DNA from: Apoderus coryli
Taxonomy: Eukaryota > Arthropoda > Insecta > Coleoptera > Attelabidae
Direction: 5' to 3'
Assembly: GCA_911728435.2 (NCBI GenBank)
Contig: OU452216.1
Span: 3,298,342-3,362,341 of the forward strand
DNA: 64,000 nt
Shown: positions 1 to 10,535 of the stretch, piece by piece
Layout of the letters: each line of letters starts with the position of its first letter
Numbering within the stretch: position 1 is the first letter of the stretch
Program-made: the position numbers and the translations under genes
The notes under the pieces: generated by a model
Told to the model about the DNA's origin: nothing
The model's database searches: none
Seen by the model: the letters and a program-made list of their open reading frames with translations, nothing else

Positions 1-64
1 AAAAAGAATTGAATTGAGCTGGACTGAAATTCTGGCAAGCAAAAACAACAATAAAGAGGGGCAC

Positions 65-1558
65 AAAATTGAACACGTTACAAATTAAAGAGTGAATTAA
101 TAATAGGGGACTCAATGAAAGATGTTTGGTCATTCAAGCAAGTGACACTGTTATTTGACTTAGCCTTCATGATCTCCAAAATCTCCAAGTAATTTAAACG
201 GGAGCCCTTATTACACCTATGTAATAACGTTGAGTTATTCAAAACATCGAAGTTGTGATTTGTCGCGATTAGATGGTTTGCAAAAGTAGATGGAGTATTA
301 AAAATATCGGTATTCTTATAACGGTTGTAATAATACAAATGTTCCTTGATTCTCGTAAGGATCCTACGGCCAGATTGGCCGATATAAATGCTATTACAGT
401 CCTGACAAGAAAGTCCATAAACTCCCGAACATTTAAAAAAATTTGTTCAATCTTTAGAATTCACTAGACAAAGGCTAACATTGTTAACAGTTCTAAAACT
501 AACGACAATATCCGGAATACTACTTCTTATCATTTTAGCAATCTTAAGACAATAGCTACCGGTATAAGTAAGAGAGACATATCTTATGTTTTCCACAAGA
601 GGACTTACAACCGTAAAAGAAAGTCTAAATCTTGTATAGAATCTAAAATATAGTTTCATAATGGTTGGAAGAGGGTAACCATTATTATGTGCTAATTGTT
701 TAATCACATTAATCTCTCTCTCAAACCCATCACCACTAAGTGGTAAAGAAAAAGCCCTATGAAACAAACAGTTGAAAGAAGCGAACTTATGACTAAACGG
801 GTGGTTAGATTTAAAAGGAATCAAAGTGTCAGTTGTGGTAGGTTTTCTATATACCTCAAACTCAAAACGATGCGCTAGAACATCTCTAGTAATCCAAATG
901 TCCAAAAACCGAGGTTTGTTGTTAGATTCGAATTCAATTGTAAAATTGATATTAGGGTGTAGGGAATTAACAAAATTCAAAAATAACAGTTGGAGTGCCA
1001 TCAAACAAAATGACACAATCGTCCACATATCTGTAATAAAATAGAATCCTCCCAGCAAACTGAGGGTCACTAAGAAAAGAACACTCCAGATTCTTCATAA
1101 AAATTTCAGCTAAAAACGGGGAAAGGTTCGAACCCATAGCCAAAGCCGTTTCTTGTCTATAAAACTTATCATTAAATTGAAAGAAATTCTGTTCCAAAAC
1201 CAAACCAAGCAACAAACACAAATCGAGTGCAATATGAGTTGCGTACATTGTTATGAAGAAGCTCATGTCTAACAAAAGAGATGCATTCCTCCGGTGGAAT
1301 ACTCGGGAATTAATTAGTTACATCAAGTGAGAACAGCAAAGAAGAAGAAGGCACGCCAACATTTCTAATCTTAGAACACAACTCAACTGAATTCTTAATC
1401 GAGTGTACATTATTAAATCCCGTAAGTTCCCTCAAAATAACATTCAGCCAGTCAGCAAGAAGCGAACATGGTGAATTAGTATAAGATACCACAGGTCTTA
1501 TGGGGCAGCTAGGTTTATGGATCTTCGGTAGACCATACAATCTAGGAGTAGCTGGGTT
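65..1558 (-). pseudogene. PLE-1 reverse transcriptase C-terminal part and GIY-YIG endonuclease, broken
   Basis: Visible in order on the minus strand: LYGLPKIHKPSCPIRPVVSY (about 1540-1480), a MGSNLSPFLAEIFM block (about 1140-1090), the catalytic YRYVDD block (about 1045-1025), the PLE connector ending PRFLDIW (about 895), and a GIY-YIG nuclease starting GVYGLSCQDC with YIG at about 390-380. RT and a C-terminal GIY-YIG nuclease are the known architecture of Penelope-like elements. The frame changes at about 1300, 1000 and 450 and stops intervene, so no protein can be made. The endonuclease continues in an open stretch to about 78. Confidence 0.9.
1544..1558. repeat. Target-site duplication, left copy (R1-like insertion)
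   Basis: The 15 bases AGGAGTAGCTGGGTT occur here and again at 7268-7282, exactly bounding the R1-like element. The first A of the right copy could belong to the poly(A) tail, giving 14-15 bp. Confidence 0.9.
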
Positions 1559-1648
1559 TTCAAGGCGGACACCTGAAAATGGCCAGACAGATGTCAGTAA
1601 AATCTACCTCTGACGGTAGCAAATTGTAAATATTGTAAATATTATAAA

Positions 1649-1917
1649 ATGTCTTTGGTCATTATACAAATCAATTTAAATAGATGCAGACAGGCTCACG
1701 ACCTACTAGATGTGACGGCCACAAAATATAAAGCAGACCTTGTGATAGTCAGTGAGCCAAACAAGAAGATAGTAGAATCAATGCACTGGCATACCGATGA
1801 AAACTCCGATGTGGCCGTCAGGATCTATAATCCGAAGCTAACTGTTTACGGCACCAGGAAGGGACCGGGGTTCATCTTAGTGGAAATTCAAACGATCAAC
1901 ATTATCGCCACCTATTA
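1649..1917 (+). pseudogene. R1-like ORF2, endonuclease N-terminal part
   Basis: ATG at 1649 opens the AP-endonuclease domain: the first 90 residues include IIQINLNRCRQAHDLL and the ADLVIVSEPNK block typical of R1/TRAS-type nucleases. Reading is lost at 1918, where a transposon with a 12-bp terminal inverted repeat begins. The remainder resumes at 4330. Excising the insert restores the frame: the third position of the interrupted codon and the next SPNKP codons join in phase. Confidence 0.85.
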
Positions 1918-4329
1918 CACAGGCCAACAAAATGAAAAAAAAAATTTGGTGCCAGAAATCTAACATCTGATTTTAGATGTTTTTAATGTGCTGATTCCAA
2001 AAATGCCACCAGATTTTTTCTATCAGCTCTAGTTTGTGAGATACACGTTACAGGTTAAATGATATATTTTTTTCTGATAAAGGACAACAAATAAAGAGAT
2101 AAATATGTACTTAATCGTCAAAATAGGAATTTCCCAGAATCTAATTAGCCAAATGGATACCTGGAATTGTCCCTGACCCAATGTTCCTATACTAGGAACT
2201 ACTCAATACAATGCTCTTACTTACTTTTATACCTGTAATTGCCTATGACCCGATCCTTCTATACCTGCTTGGCTGTACTTGATTTAGTATATTACTGAGT
2301 TTTCCCAAGTAAAGTTGTGCTATCATTTTGTGTAAATTTTGGTCGTTTTGTAGTATCAAGACACTAAACTGAAACAATGGCATCCACAAGCAGACGTACC
2401 TGTGCAAATCATCCCGATGTTTTTTGTTATGTGTGTGGTGAATACACTTTGAAAGAGAGCAGAAAAAGGATTTCTGACTTTGTGAAAAGAGCTTATCTTG
2501 CCTATTTTGGCGTTCATTTAGGAGATCAAGATAAATCTTGGGCCCCACATTTCATATGTAAAACATGTGTTGAACATTTGCGACAGTGGACAACTGGAAA
2601 GAGGAAGTGCCTAAAGTTTGGTGTACCAATGGTTTGGAGAGAACCGCGGAACCATCATGACGACTGCTATTTTTGTCTCGTTAATATTAAAGGCATAAAT
2701 AGAAACAATAGACACAAATGGACATATCCTGATCTAGATTCTGCAAGAAGGCCTGTAGTGCATTCGGAAGAAATACCCGTTCCATCATTCAGCAGTCTAC
2801 CCAAACTGACAGAAGATGATACAGAAACATCAACGTCTGACGAAGTTAAAAGAATTCAATCAGAAAACGACAGCGATTTTGAAGCAGATTTAGCAACTCC
2901 GCAGTGTTTCAATCAAGAAGAACTAAACGATCTTATAAGAGACCTGAATCTCTCAAAGGAATCCGCTGAATTACTTGCATCCAGATTAAAAGAAAAAAAT
3001 CTACTTTGTCGAGGTACTAATATTACATTTTATCGTAAAAGAGATAAGGATCTGCTGCCTTTTTTCACTCAGGAAAATGACTTGGTATTCTGTAACAATA
3101 TAAAAGGGCTCTTAGAAAAAATGGGTTTGCCTGAATACACTCTAGATGATTGGCGCCTTTTTATTGACAGTTCAAAACGTAGTTTAAAATGTGTTCTTTT
3201 ACATAACGGTAACAAATATGGCTCAATTCCTATTGGTCATTCTACTACCATGAAGGAAGAATATGAAACAATAGCATTAGTTTTGAGAAAAATTAAATAC
3301 GAAGAACATCAGTGGTCAATTTGTGTTGATTTAAAAATGATTAACTTCCTCCTTGGACAGCAGAGTGGTTATACAAAATATCCTTGTTTTTTGTGCCTTT
3401 GGGACAGCAGAGCTAAAAATGAGCACTGGGTTAACAAAAATTGGCCTTCAAGAGATGTCATGATTCAAGGAATACAAAACGTGATCAACGAACCTTTGGT
3501 TTCAAGAGAAAAAATCTTACTTCCGCCCTTGCATATCAAGCTAGGCCTAATGAAGCAATTTGTGAAGGCCTTAAATCGAGATGGAAATTGTTTTGGGTAT
3601 TTGTCACGTAAATTTCCTGGCATTAGCACGGAAAAACTAAAAGCTGGTATATTTGATGGTCCTCAAATAAGGCAACTTGTTAAAGATCCACAATTCACCA
3701 CATCAATGAACGAGACTGAATCTAACGCTTGGAGTTCATTTGTTCAAGTAGTACAAAATTTTCTTGGCAATCATAAAGCAGACAATTACGTAGAATTAGT
3801 GGAAACTATGCTTTCAAATTTTAATATTCTCGGCTGTAACATGAGTATAAAAGTTCACTACCTCCACAGCCACCTAGATCGTTTTCCAGAAAACTTAGGT
3901 GATTGTAGTGAAGAACAGGGGGAAAGATTCCACCAGGATATTAAAACTATGGAAGATCGTTATCAAGGACGATGGGATAGCCACATGATGGCGGACTACT
4001 GCTGGAGCCTTCAGCGAGACTGCCCTAGTAAACTCCATTCTAGAAAATCGTATAAAAGAAAATTTTTATGTGATTAGTGACTAATGTAATTATGTAAATT
4101 AAGTTTTTGCAATAAATACTTAAATCCATGTGTCTTTGTTTTTTTTAACTGTCAATAGTAATATTATATATTATAACAGTTATAACGTAAATTATATACA
4201 CAATTTTTAAAAAAATCTCAAAAACTAGATCTGATAGACAAAATCTGAGAACCTTTTTACATTCTGCATCCAAAAATTACTCAGGAACAGTTAAAAAATC
4301 GCAGGCACCAAAATGTGTGTTGGCCTGTG
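1918..4329 (+). mobile_element. DNA transposon-like element inside the R1-like ORF2
   Basis: Perfect 12-bp terminal inverted repeats: CACAGGCCAACA at 1918-1929 and its complement at 4318-4329. Imperfect inversion continues inward (TTGGTGCC near both ends, then a TCTATCAG-TCTAGTTT-TGAGAT block at about 2020-2045 and 4215-4240). Flanks are ATTA on the left and ATTC on the right, so the target duplication is either a mismatched 4 bp or very short; I cannot settle it. The element holds one intact gene (2377-4077). Superfamily not assigned. Confidence 0.8.
2377..4077 (+). CDS. Intact 566-residue protein of a DNA element, candidate transposase
   Basis: An uninterrupted ATG-to-TAG frame covering most of the inserted element. 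The N-terminal third has paired cysteines suggesting zinc binding (CANHPDVFCYVC near residue 9, FICKTC near 62, DDCYFC near 97). An acidic linker follows (about 140-180). The C-terminal two thirds contain LFIDSSKRSLK (about 265), CVDLKMI (about 315), YPCFLCLW (about 335) and, near the end, a SEEQGERFHQD block (about 525). I recognise this as a protein type that recurs in many copies in insect genomes, but cannot name its superfamily. The two aspartates and the late glutamate could be an RNase H-like DDE triad; that is inference. Start: the first ATG, in phase with all motifs. A polyadenylation-like AATAAA lies at about 4111. Confidence 0.8.
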   Translation: MASTSRRTCANHPDVFCYVCGEYTLKESRKRISDFVKRAYLAYFGVHLGDQDKSWAPHFICKTCVEHLRQWTTGKRKCLKFGVPMVWREPRNHHDDCYFCLVNIKGINRNNRHKWTYPDLDSARRPVVHSEEIPVPSFSSLPKLTEDDTETSTSDEVKRIQSENDSDFEADLATPQCFNQEELNDLIRDLNLSKESAELLASRLKEKNLLCRGTNITFYRKRDKDLLPFFTQENDLVFCNNIKGLLEKMGLPEYTLDDWRLFIDSSKRSLKCVLLHNGNKYGSIPIGHSTTMKEEYETIALVLRKIKYEEHQWSICVDLKMINFLLGQQSGYTKYPCFLCLWDSRAKNEHWVNKNWPSRDVMIQGIQNVINEPLVSREKILLPPLHIKLGLMKQFVKALNRDGNCFGYLSRKFPGISTEKLKAGIFDGPQIRQLVKDPQFTTSMNETESNAWSSFVQVVQNFLGNHKADNYVELVETMLSNFNILGCNMSIKVHYLHSHLDRFPENLGDCSEEQGERFHQDIKTMEDRYQGRWDSHMMADYCWSLQRDCPSKLHSRKSYKRKFLCD

Positions 4330-6977
4330 ATTCACCCAATAAACCGATTGGTGATTTCGAAAGTGAAATTGATTATCTTAGAATCATGGCAGCACAAAAG
4401 CCAGAGGGTACCGTGATTGCGGGGGATTTTAATGCTAAATCACCTGAATGGGGAAGCGTGTTGACGGCGAATCCAAGAGGTACGGTAGTCTCGGAGTTTA
4501 TAGCTCAAAATGATCTGATCATCCTGAATGATAGTACGGCTCCAACATTCCAACGCAGAGGTGTAGTTTCTTATATAGACCTCACATTGTGCACTCCTGA
4601 CCTAGCGGAAACTATACACAATTGGAAAACTCTTGATGAGGAGTCTCTGAGTGATCATAAATATATCTATTTTGAGATCGGATACACGAAGCAACAGGGG
4701 TCTTCTACCGCTCCTAGAATAAGGTGGATTACTGGTAAGCTGGATCGCGCTAAAGCTGTGAACAAGATAAAAACCATTAACGGCCATGATCAAATAATAA
4801 CTCCTGAAAGCCTTGCAGAGGCAACAGCTAGAGCGTGCGATGCTAGTATGCCTCGAAGACGCGTAACGGAAAACAGGAAACCCAAGTATTGGTGGAATGA
4901 TGGAATCGCCCAAATGAGGAAAGACTCTTTGACGGCCCGGAGGAGAGTGCAGAGGGCGAGGAGAGGTGCTCGAGCAGAACTCGAACGGTTATCTCAGGAG
5001 TATAATGAAAAGAAGAAACGGTTGAGAGACTCCATTAAGGCGTCCAAGAGAAATAAATGGAGGGAGTTATGTAAGAGTGTCGATTCGGATGCCTGGGGGT
5101 TGGGCTACAGGATTGTTACGCAGAGAGTTGGACTCTGTTCGGGGCTGCCACCCATGAGTTTGAATAGGATTAGAGAGATTGCTCTCGCTCTGTTCCCATC
5201 AAAGTCGAAGTTCTCATGGCCTGTAGTTGCAGAGGTTCAGCGGGAACGCTTTAGTAGAGAAGACCTAGGTGTTGCTACAAGAAAGCTTAAGATAAAGAAG
5301 GCACCGGGTCCCGACGGTGTGCCAGCGGAGGTTATTAGGGCCATTGCTGAGGATTGCCCTGATATTGTGTTGCGGGTTATGAATAGCTGCGGCGCTAGCG
5401 GGTGTTTCCCGGTTCTGTGGAAAAAGGCCATGCTTACCTTGCTACTGAAGCCTAATAAGTCGCTGGATGACCCATCGGCATATAGGCCTATCTGTCTGTT
5501 GGATTCGTGGGGAAAGCTCCTGGAGCACCTCATTCTTATACACCTCAAGAAAAGCATCGACGATCACGGTGGACTGTCGCGCCTTCAGTTTGGTTTTCGG
5601 GAGGGCCGATCTACGATTAAAGCTATAGAGGCGGTTAAGCGGGCCGCAATGGACGCTAGATTTTCTAGAGGGAGAGTGTTGTGTGCTTTGATTTTGCTCG
5701 ACATCAAGAATGCGTTTAATACCGCAAGCTGGAAGCAAATCTTAGCAGCGCTCACAAAGAAGAACGTGGAACCATGGCTGATCAGAATCATCAGGAGCTA
5801 CTTAGACGAGCGGTGTATCATTTTACACAATGGCGAGGGACGCAGTGAACTGTCTGTTACTTGCGGAGTGCCCCAGGGCTCAGTGTTGGGGCCGGTACTC
5901 TGGAATGTGCTCTACGACGACCTGCTCGGGAGTGTTAGTGGTGAGGGTCTGTGCCTCACTGCCTACGCCGACGATCTAGCGATTACCGTGACGGCGAGGG
6001 ATGAGGAAACCCTGAGGTTAAGAGGAAATATAGCGATACTAGAGGTGTGCAGCTGGATGGAAGACCACGAGCTCGAGGTAGCTCCTCAGAAGACTGAAGT
6101 GGTAATGCTGACAAGACGCCGCGTGCGAGACGTTTGTTTCACGGTGGAGGGTTGTCGGTGTGCGCCAACTGCGTATACAAAATATCTTGGCGTATGGCTG
6201 GACAGCAGGCTGAGTTTTGGTCGGCATATCCTGGAGACAGCCAAAAAGGCTTCCAAAGCGACCGCAAAGTTGGCAAGGCTGATGCCAAATGTTGATGGCC
6301 CAAAAGCCAGTAAGCGGCGATTGCTTGCTACTGTCAGCCACTCCGTAATGCTGTACGCTGCACCAGTGTGGAGTGCATCGCTGGAGATCCAGAAATACGC
6401 CCGTATCCTGCAGGCGGAACAGAGAAAGGCTCTAATAAGAGTATGCAGTGCGTATCGCACAGTTTCCAGTGCTGCGTTGTGTGTGGTGTCGGGCGTCCCG
6501 CCCATAAAATTGTTGGCAGACGAGAGAGCGCAAGTTCACGGGGGCGTCATCAAAAAAGTGGCTAGGCAGCGCCTGTATGGGACCTGGCAGAGCGAGTGGG
6601 AGCGCAGTTCAGATGGGCGCTGGACTTATGAGCTCATTCCTGATGTTAAATTGTGGGCTGAAAGAAAACATGGGGAAGTGGGTTACCACTTGACGCAGGC
6701 ACTGACGGGGCACGGTGAGTTTGGGCAGTATTTAAAACGTATTCACAAGGTGGAGGATGATGCATGTGTTTATTGCGGAATATATGATAGTGTTTCCCAC
6801 ACACTGTTCGAATGCCCAAGGTGGACCGTTGAAAGAAATCGATGCTGTGCGTTGACGGGCTGTCTCTTGGACGCTCGAAACATGGTAACAACAATGATGG
6901 AAGCCAAAGAAAAGTGGGATGCAGTGGCCGTTTTTATTCGTGAGGTTATAAAGACCAAGGAAGATGAGCAAAGATAA
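4330..6977 (+). pseudogene. R1-like ORF2: endonuclease C-terminal part, reverse transcriptase, zinc knuckle
   Basis: The frame is open from the end of the DNA insert to a TAA at 6977. The longer open stretch nominally starts at a GTG at 4317, but that codon lies inside the inserted element, so its first residues are not native. Order: endonuclease VIAGDFNAKS (about 4416-4446) and SLSDHKY (about 4645); RT GPDGVPAEVI (about 5307), FGFREGRST (about 5590), VPQGSVLGP (about 5868-5894), AYADDLAI (5961-5984); C-terminal CCHC knuckle CVYCG...H...C (about 6764-6816). All RT catalytic residues are present and the frame is unbroken for 880 codons, so the DNA insertion is the main lesion. Confidence 0.92.
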
Positions 6978-7235
6978 ACTTGATGCGTGTCTGACGTGAT
7001 TAAATGTTTAATGTCTGTTCGTTTTGCTCTTGTAATGTTATATTTTTATACACAAGTATTATTTATGTATTTTTTATCCATAATGATGTGTGATGTAAAT
7101 ATGATATGATTGTAAAATTGATGTTTATAAAGACGAGCTGCCTGTCTGAAGTAATGCGAAAGCGGTGCCAGACAGTCCAGCGCTTCAGGAGGTCCTCTTG
7201 TTTCTGTTAGCCCCTATTGGCGCAGACTACGTCCT

Positions 7236-7267
<32 letters not shown>

Positions 7268-7270
<3 letters not shown>

Positions 7271-7282
7271 AGTAGCTGGGTT
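7268..7282. repeat. Target-site duplication, right copy (R1-like insertion)
   Basis: Second copy of the 15-bp target sequence of 1544-1558, directly after the poly(A) tail of the R1-like element and directly before the resumed PLE-1 reading. Confidence 0.9.
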
Positions 7283-7691
7283 CATTTGAATGAAAAAATA
7301 TGATTTCTTATTGAAGTAAGTATCAAGTGTGTTAGTAAGCGAATGTATTGTGTTTTTCACTAATTGATTAAACTTAAGGGTCGGATCACTGGAAATCAAT
7401 GAAAAAGAAGGTTCAATTTAAAAATTAGTAACCTTCGAAATGTAGTCAACTCTATCAAGAATGACCAAACAATTCCCCTTATCTGCCTTTGTTAAAAATT
7501 TGGTTATTGTTCCTAATCTTCCTCTTAATAGATTTCAGAGTTGAGAGTGTTCGAGTATTAAAACCTCCATATTCAAAATCATAAGATGTCCTAACTCGGT
7601 TTAAACAAGAAATAATATTAGTTCTCACAATCTGTTCATCTTCAGCCGAATAAGAATTTAAAATATTATCAGTCAACAGATACAATCTCAA
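7283..7691 (-). pseudogene. PLE-1 N-terminal fragment
   Basis: The minus strand reads an N-terminal PLE region (open 7691-7479), then FLTKADKGNCLVILDRVDYI at about 7500-7440. TKADKGN is the conserved block ahead of the PLE RT fingers. It reaches MNPATP at the right-hand duplication (7282), and the sentence resumes at 1540 with RLYGLPK. A stop follows the block at about 7425, so it is a pseudogene like the left half. Confidence 0.8.
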
Positions 7692-8547
7692 GGTTATCCC
7701 ATTATCTTTATATTAAAATAACGTACTAAGCGGATCGCATGTTGGACGTTTATCAATACGGGTTTTTAACGTTTCTCGAAACCAATAAAACGTGTAGGAA
7801 CAAACCTTCTACTTGTGTACTCAAATTTCCAAATTCGACAGCGTAAGTGACTGTCACTGTCAGAACCAATACGATGGTTTCCCACCTTTTAAAAAACGTC
7901 GATTTATTTACAGTAAGAAAAACGTGTTAGAAAAAGCATACCTACATTGGTTATTTTTAATAGTGTACAACACGTATTTTTAAAACGATGTTTTTTCTAA
8001 TAAAAATGATGTTTGTTAAATCACGGGAAGGAATCCTATTGGTTCGGACGGTCAGACGATCACTAACCCCATTTCATTTTTGAATTAAAGTAAACGAATG
8101 TAATTCGCCTTTTACATTAGTAACGTGGTTAGTTTCATCAACAATCTCGTGCTTTAGTTTAGTGTGTGTGTTACGTTGTGATTTTTGGAACTAGACATTA
8201 TACCTAAATGTTTTATATAGGTAGGTACCATAAAAAATATATCCTATCTAATTTAGTGGATATTTCCGTATTTCGTATAAAGATGACCATATTATTAGTA
8301 GACCATAACCTAATAAACTTTGCCTTTGCTTAATCGTAACTCGAACACAAATTTGGCGCTTTAATATATATTTTGTCCAATTCCTCTAATCTAAATTAAA
8401 ACTTGAAATTAAATATAAATGTGTCTATTGTTAATGATGATATGAAATGATACTGTCATTCATGATGTTGAATGATATGAAATGAAACTGTCATTCATCC
8501 ATTCAAATTCAGTTCATTAAATTACAGGTGATCTTCAACATACAAAA

Positions 8548-8587
8548 GCAGACATGTTTCAATTCTATACGGAATCATCTTCACTGC
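8548..8587 (-). ncRNA. Decayed hammerhead ribozyme motif of PLE type
   Basis: Minus strand: stem I GCA/TGC, core GTGAAGA (consensus CTGANGA, so C3 is G), one extra T, stem II GATTC/GAATT, then GAAAC and ACATGTC. The fold parallels the PLE motifs at 16.1, 17.0, 18.0 and 18.3 kb. Loss of the core C makes activity unlikely. Confidence 0.5.
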
Positions 8588-8897
8588 TAATATCTTAAAA
8601 CTGTATACATTTCAATATGCTGGTTATAAGTTGGCCAGGTATATTGTGGTTTGACACCTTAATACAGAACCTGGGTTTATTTTCAAATATATTAGTAAAA
8701 TACAGCTAATTAATTCGATTTTCTTTTACGTTTTTTCACCATAAGAAAAAGTAAGTAAATATTTGATAGAACTTGTTAATAAATATTTAGTATTATAACG
8801 ATGATTGCGTTTTATTGAAGTATCAAAACCCACTAGTTTTATATAAATTAACAAATAGGTTAATATAAAGTGAAGTATCTAGCTTAATAGCTCTAGC

Positions 8898-9021
8898 TTC
8901 TAAAGAACATTCAATAAACGTGTACTTGTATTTTGAAAACAATACATTTATTAACGTAATATTGACGTAAAATGTATTGTTTTAAAAATACAAGTACACG
9001 TTTATTCAATGTTCTTTAGAA
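8898..9021. repeat. Long hairpin: 53-bp arms, 18-bp loop
   Basis: 8898-8950 and 8969-9021 are inverted copies with about three mismatches. The arms contain AATAAACGTG and TGTACTTGTA. No coding capacity. Likely the core of a foldback or MITE-like element. Confidence 0.9.
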
Positions 9022-9205
9022 ACGTTGTTTAAAAATAAATATCTAACAATAAAATTCGTGTATGTATCGTTTATTTTCTACGTGTATTCGACGTATTCTG
9101 GAAACGTTTTAAAATTATTATTATCAACGTAGTTTTAACGTGTTTTGAACACCACACAAAGTTGTTATTTATTCACCAATATAAAACGTTTTTCGGACAC
9201 AAATT

Positions 9206-10535
9206 TTTATTTATTTATTTATTTATTCATTTACGGACTTAAGTCCATTATACAAAACACAAATATAAATTTAATTACAACAAGATTACAGAACCATAAA
9301 AACAATAATTCAATAATAAGCATACAGCTACAAAAATTTAAACATCTTGAAGAGCTGAACATAAAAATGAAATATCAAACAATAGCACATTAATAACAAT
9401 AAAACAAAATGTCTTAGCGAATGTGATGACGTTGTCGCAAACCCTTAACAAACTCACCGTAAGGTGAAAAAAAATCGAGATCCAGATCGACAGCCAGGTG
9501 ACGATTAGCCGATCTCAAAACTCGTGGAATAAATCCATGAGTACAATTTCTGCGACAGAACGGCTCATGAAACAGCCGAGTACCTCTGACCCGACGCACT
9601 GGAACGCGAAAGGTAATCTCGCACAATAAGTGCGAAGAGGAGACTAAACCATTCAACACCCTGTACAGAACAATCAGATCCTTCACGCTTCTCCGCTCAG
9701 CCAAAATGGTCAATCTCAAATCATCGCACAGTGAAAAGTAGTCGTAAGTATAATCTGGCGGTGGAGGACGTCCAAGCTTAAAATGCATAAATCTTAAAAA
9801 TTTATGCTGAACCCTCTCAATACTGTCCACATGGCTTGCGTAAGACGGATTCCAAACCGCCGATGCATATTCCAAATGTGGTCTGACCAATGCATTGTAT
9901 AGCAGTCTAATCGATCTTATATCTGTGAAATCAGAAGTAATACGTTTAATAAATCCTAACATTTTCAATGCCTTAGTTGTCATGCAATTTATGTGATCCA
10001 CATAGGTCAATGAATGATCTATCCTAACACCAAGATCAACCACAAAAGTCCTACAAGTCAAGCGAGTGTCGGAGATAACGTACTCATACAAGAAAGGTTC
10101 CCTCGCACGATGAAAACCCACATAGAAACACTTTGAAGCATTAAGCACCATTTCATTTCGGTCACACCAATGCATAAGTCTAATCAGATCATCCTGCAGC
10201 AAATAACAGTCCGTCGCACAGCCAATCTTACGATAAAATTTAAGATCATCTGCAAACAATTTAAAATTACTATAAAGAAAACATCGTTCAAAATCATTAA
10301 TAAACAAATTAAACAAGAGTGGTCCCAAATGTGAACCTTGGGGCACACCTGATGAAACATGAATAGGTTTTGACTGGAACTCATTCACACGCACAATCTG
10401 CGATCTGTCTGCAAATAACTCTGTATCCAGCGCAAAATGCCAACCGGTAAGCCTGTCAAGTGAAGCTTGCGCATCAGCAACCGGTGGTTCACCCTATCAA
10501 AGGCCTTGGAGAAATCGGTGTAGATCGATTTTCTT
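9206..10535 (-). pseudogene. Non-LTR retrotransposon (Jockey/CR1 group), 5'-truncated
   Basis: Minus strand. A 326-residue open frame (10394-9414) carries GVPQGSHLGPLLFNLFINDF, FADDLKFYR and the thumb/C-terminal block RVQHKFLRFMHFKLG. Upstream, 10535-10395 in another frame reads IYTDFSKAFDRVNHRLL, so there is one frameshift and truncation at the start of the RT palm; the endonuclease is missing. The 3' end is a (TAAA)n tail, seen on the plus strand as TTTATTTATTTA at 9206-9226. The active-site ADD is intact. Confidence 0.88.

Larger units (their letters stand above)
1559..7267 (+). mobile_element. R1-clade non-LTR retrotransposon, 5'-truncated
   Basis: The element starts inside what looks like the last codons of ORF1 (open from 1559 to a TGA at about 1610), continues with ORF2 from 1649, and ends in about 28 A residues (7240-7267). 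It lies in PLE-1 with a 15-bp target duplication and is interrupted at 1918-4329 by a DNA element. The 3' UTR (6978-7239) has no other gene. R1-clade assignment rests on the ORF2 motifs; the site is not rDNA, so it is not a canonical R1 insertion. Confidence 0.9.
1..7731 (-). mobile_element. Penelope-like element 1 (PLE-1), split by a nested insertion
   Basis: A Penelope-like retroelement on the minus strand, in two pieces: about 7731-7283 (N-terminal RT) and 1558 to about 65 (rest of RT plus GIY-YIG endonuclease). The 5.7 kb between is an R1-like element flanked by a 15-bp duplication. Read across the junction, the protein runs without loss through the conserved PLE block LYGLPKIHK. The outer limits are not defined; the decayed hammerhead at 8548-8587 may be part of its upstream terminal repeat. 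Confidence 0.85.
7732..9205. other. Non-coding tract rich in ACGT/AACGTT, with hairpin
   Basis: No credible reading frame. The tetramer ACGT and words like AACGTTT or ACGTGT recur through much of it, as they do at 44700-45425. Contains a decayed hammerhead (8548-8587), a direct repeat of an ATGATATGAAATGA-type unit at about 8440-8500, and a 124-bp inverted repeat (8898-9021). Probably a decayed non-autonomous element plus PLE-1 upstream sequence. Confidence 0.5.

Noticed and set aside
5237..5791. Several minus-strand open frames of about 70-140 codons over the R1-like RT
   Set aside because: They are antisense shadows of a well-supported RT frame, with no motifs of their own; the same holds for 6039-6505, 6646-6971 and 34201-34799.
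7238..7268. Assembly-gap-like A run
   Set aside because: Explained as the poly(A) tail of the R1-like element, immediately followed by its target duplication.
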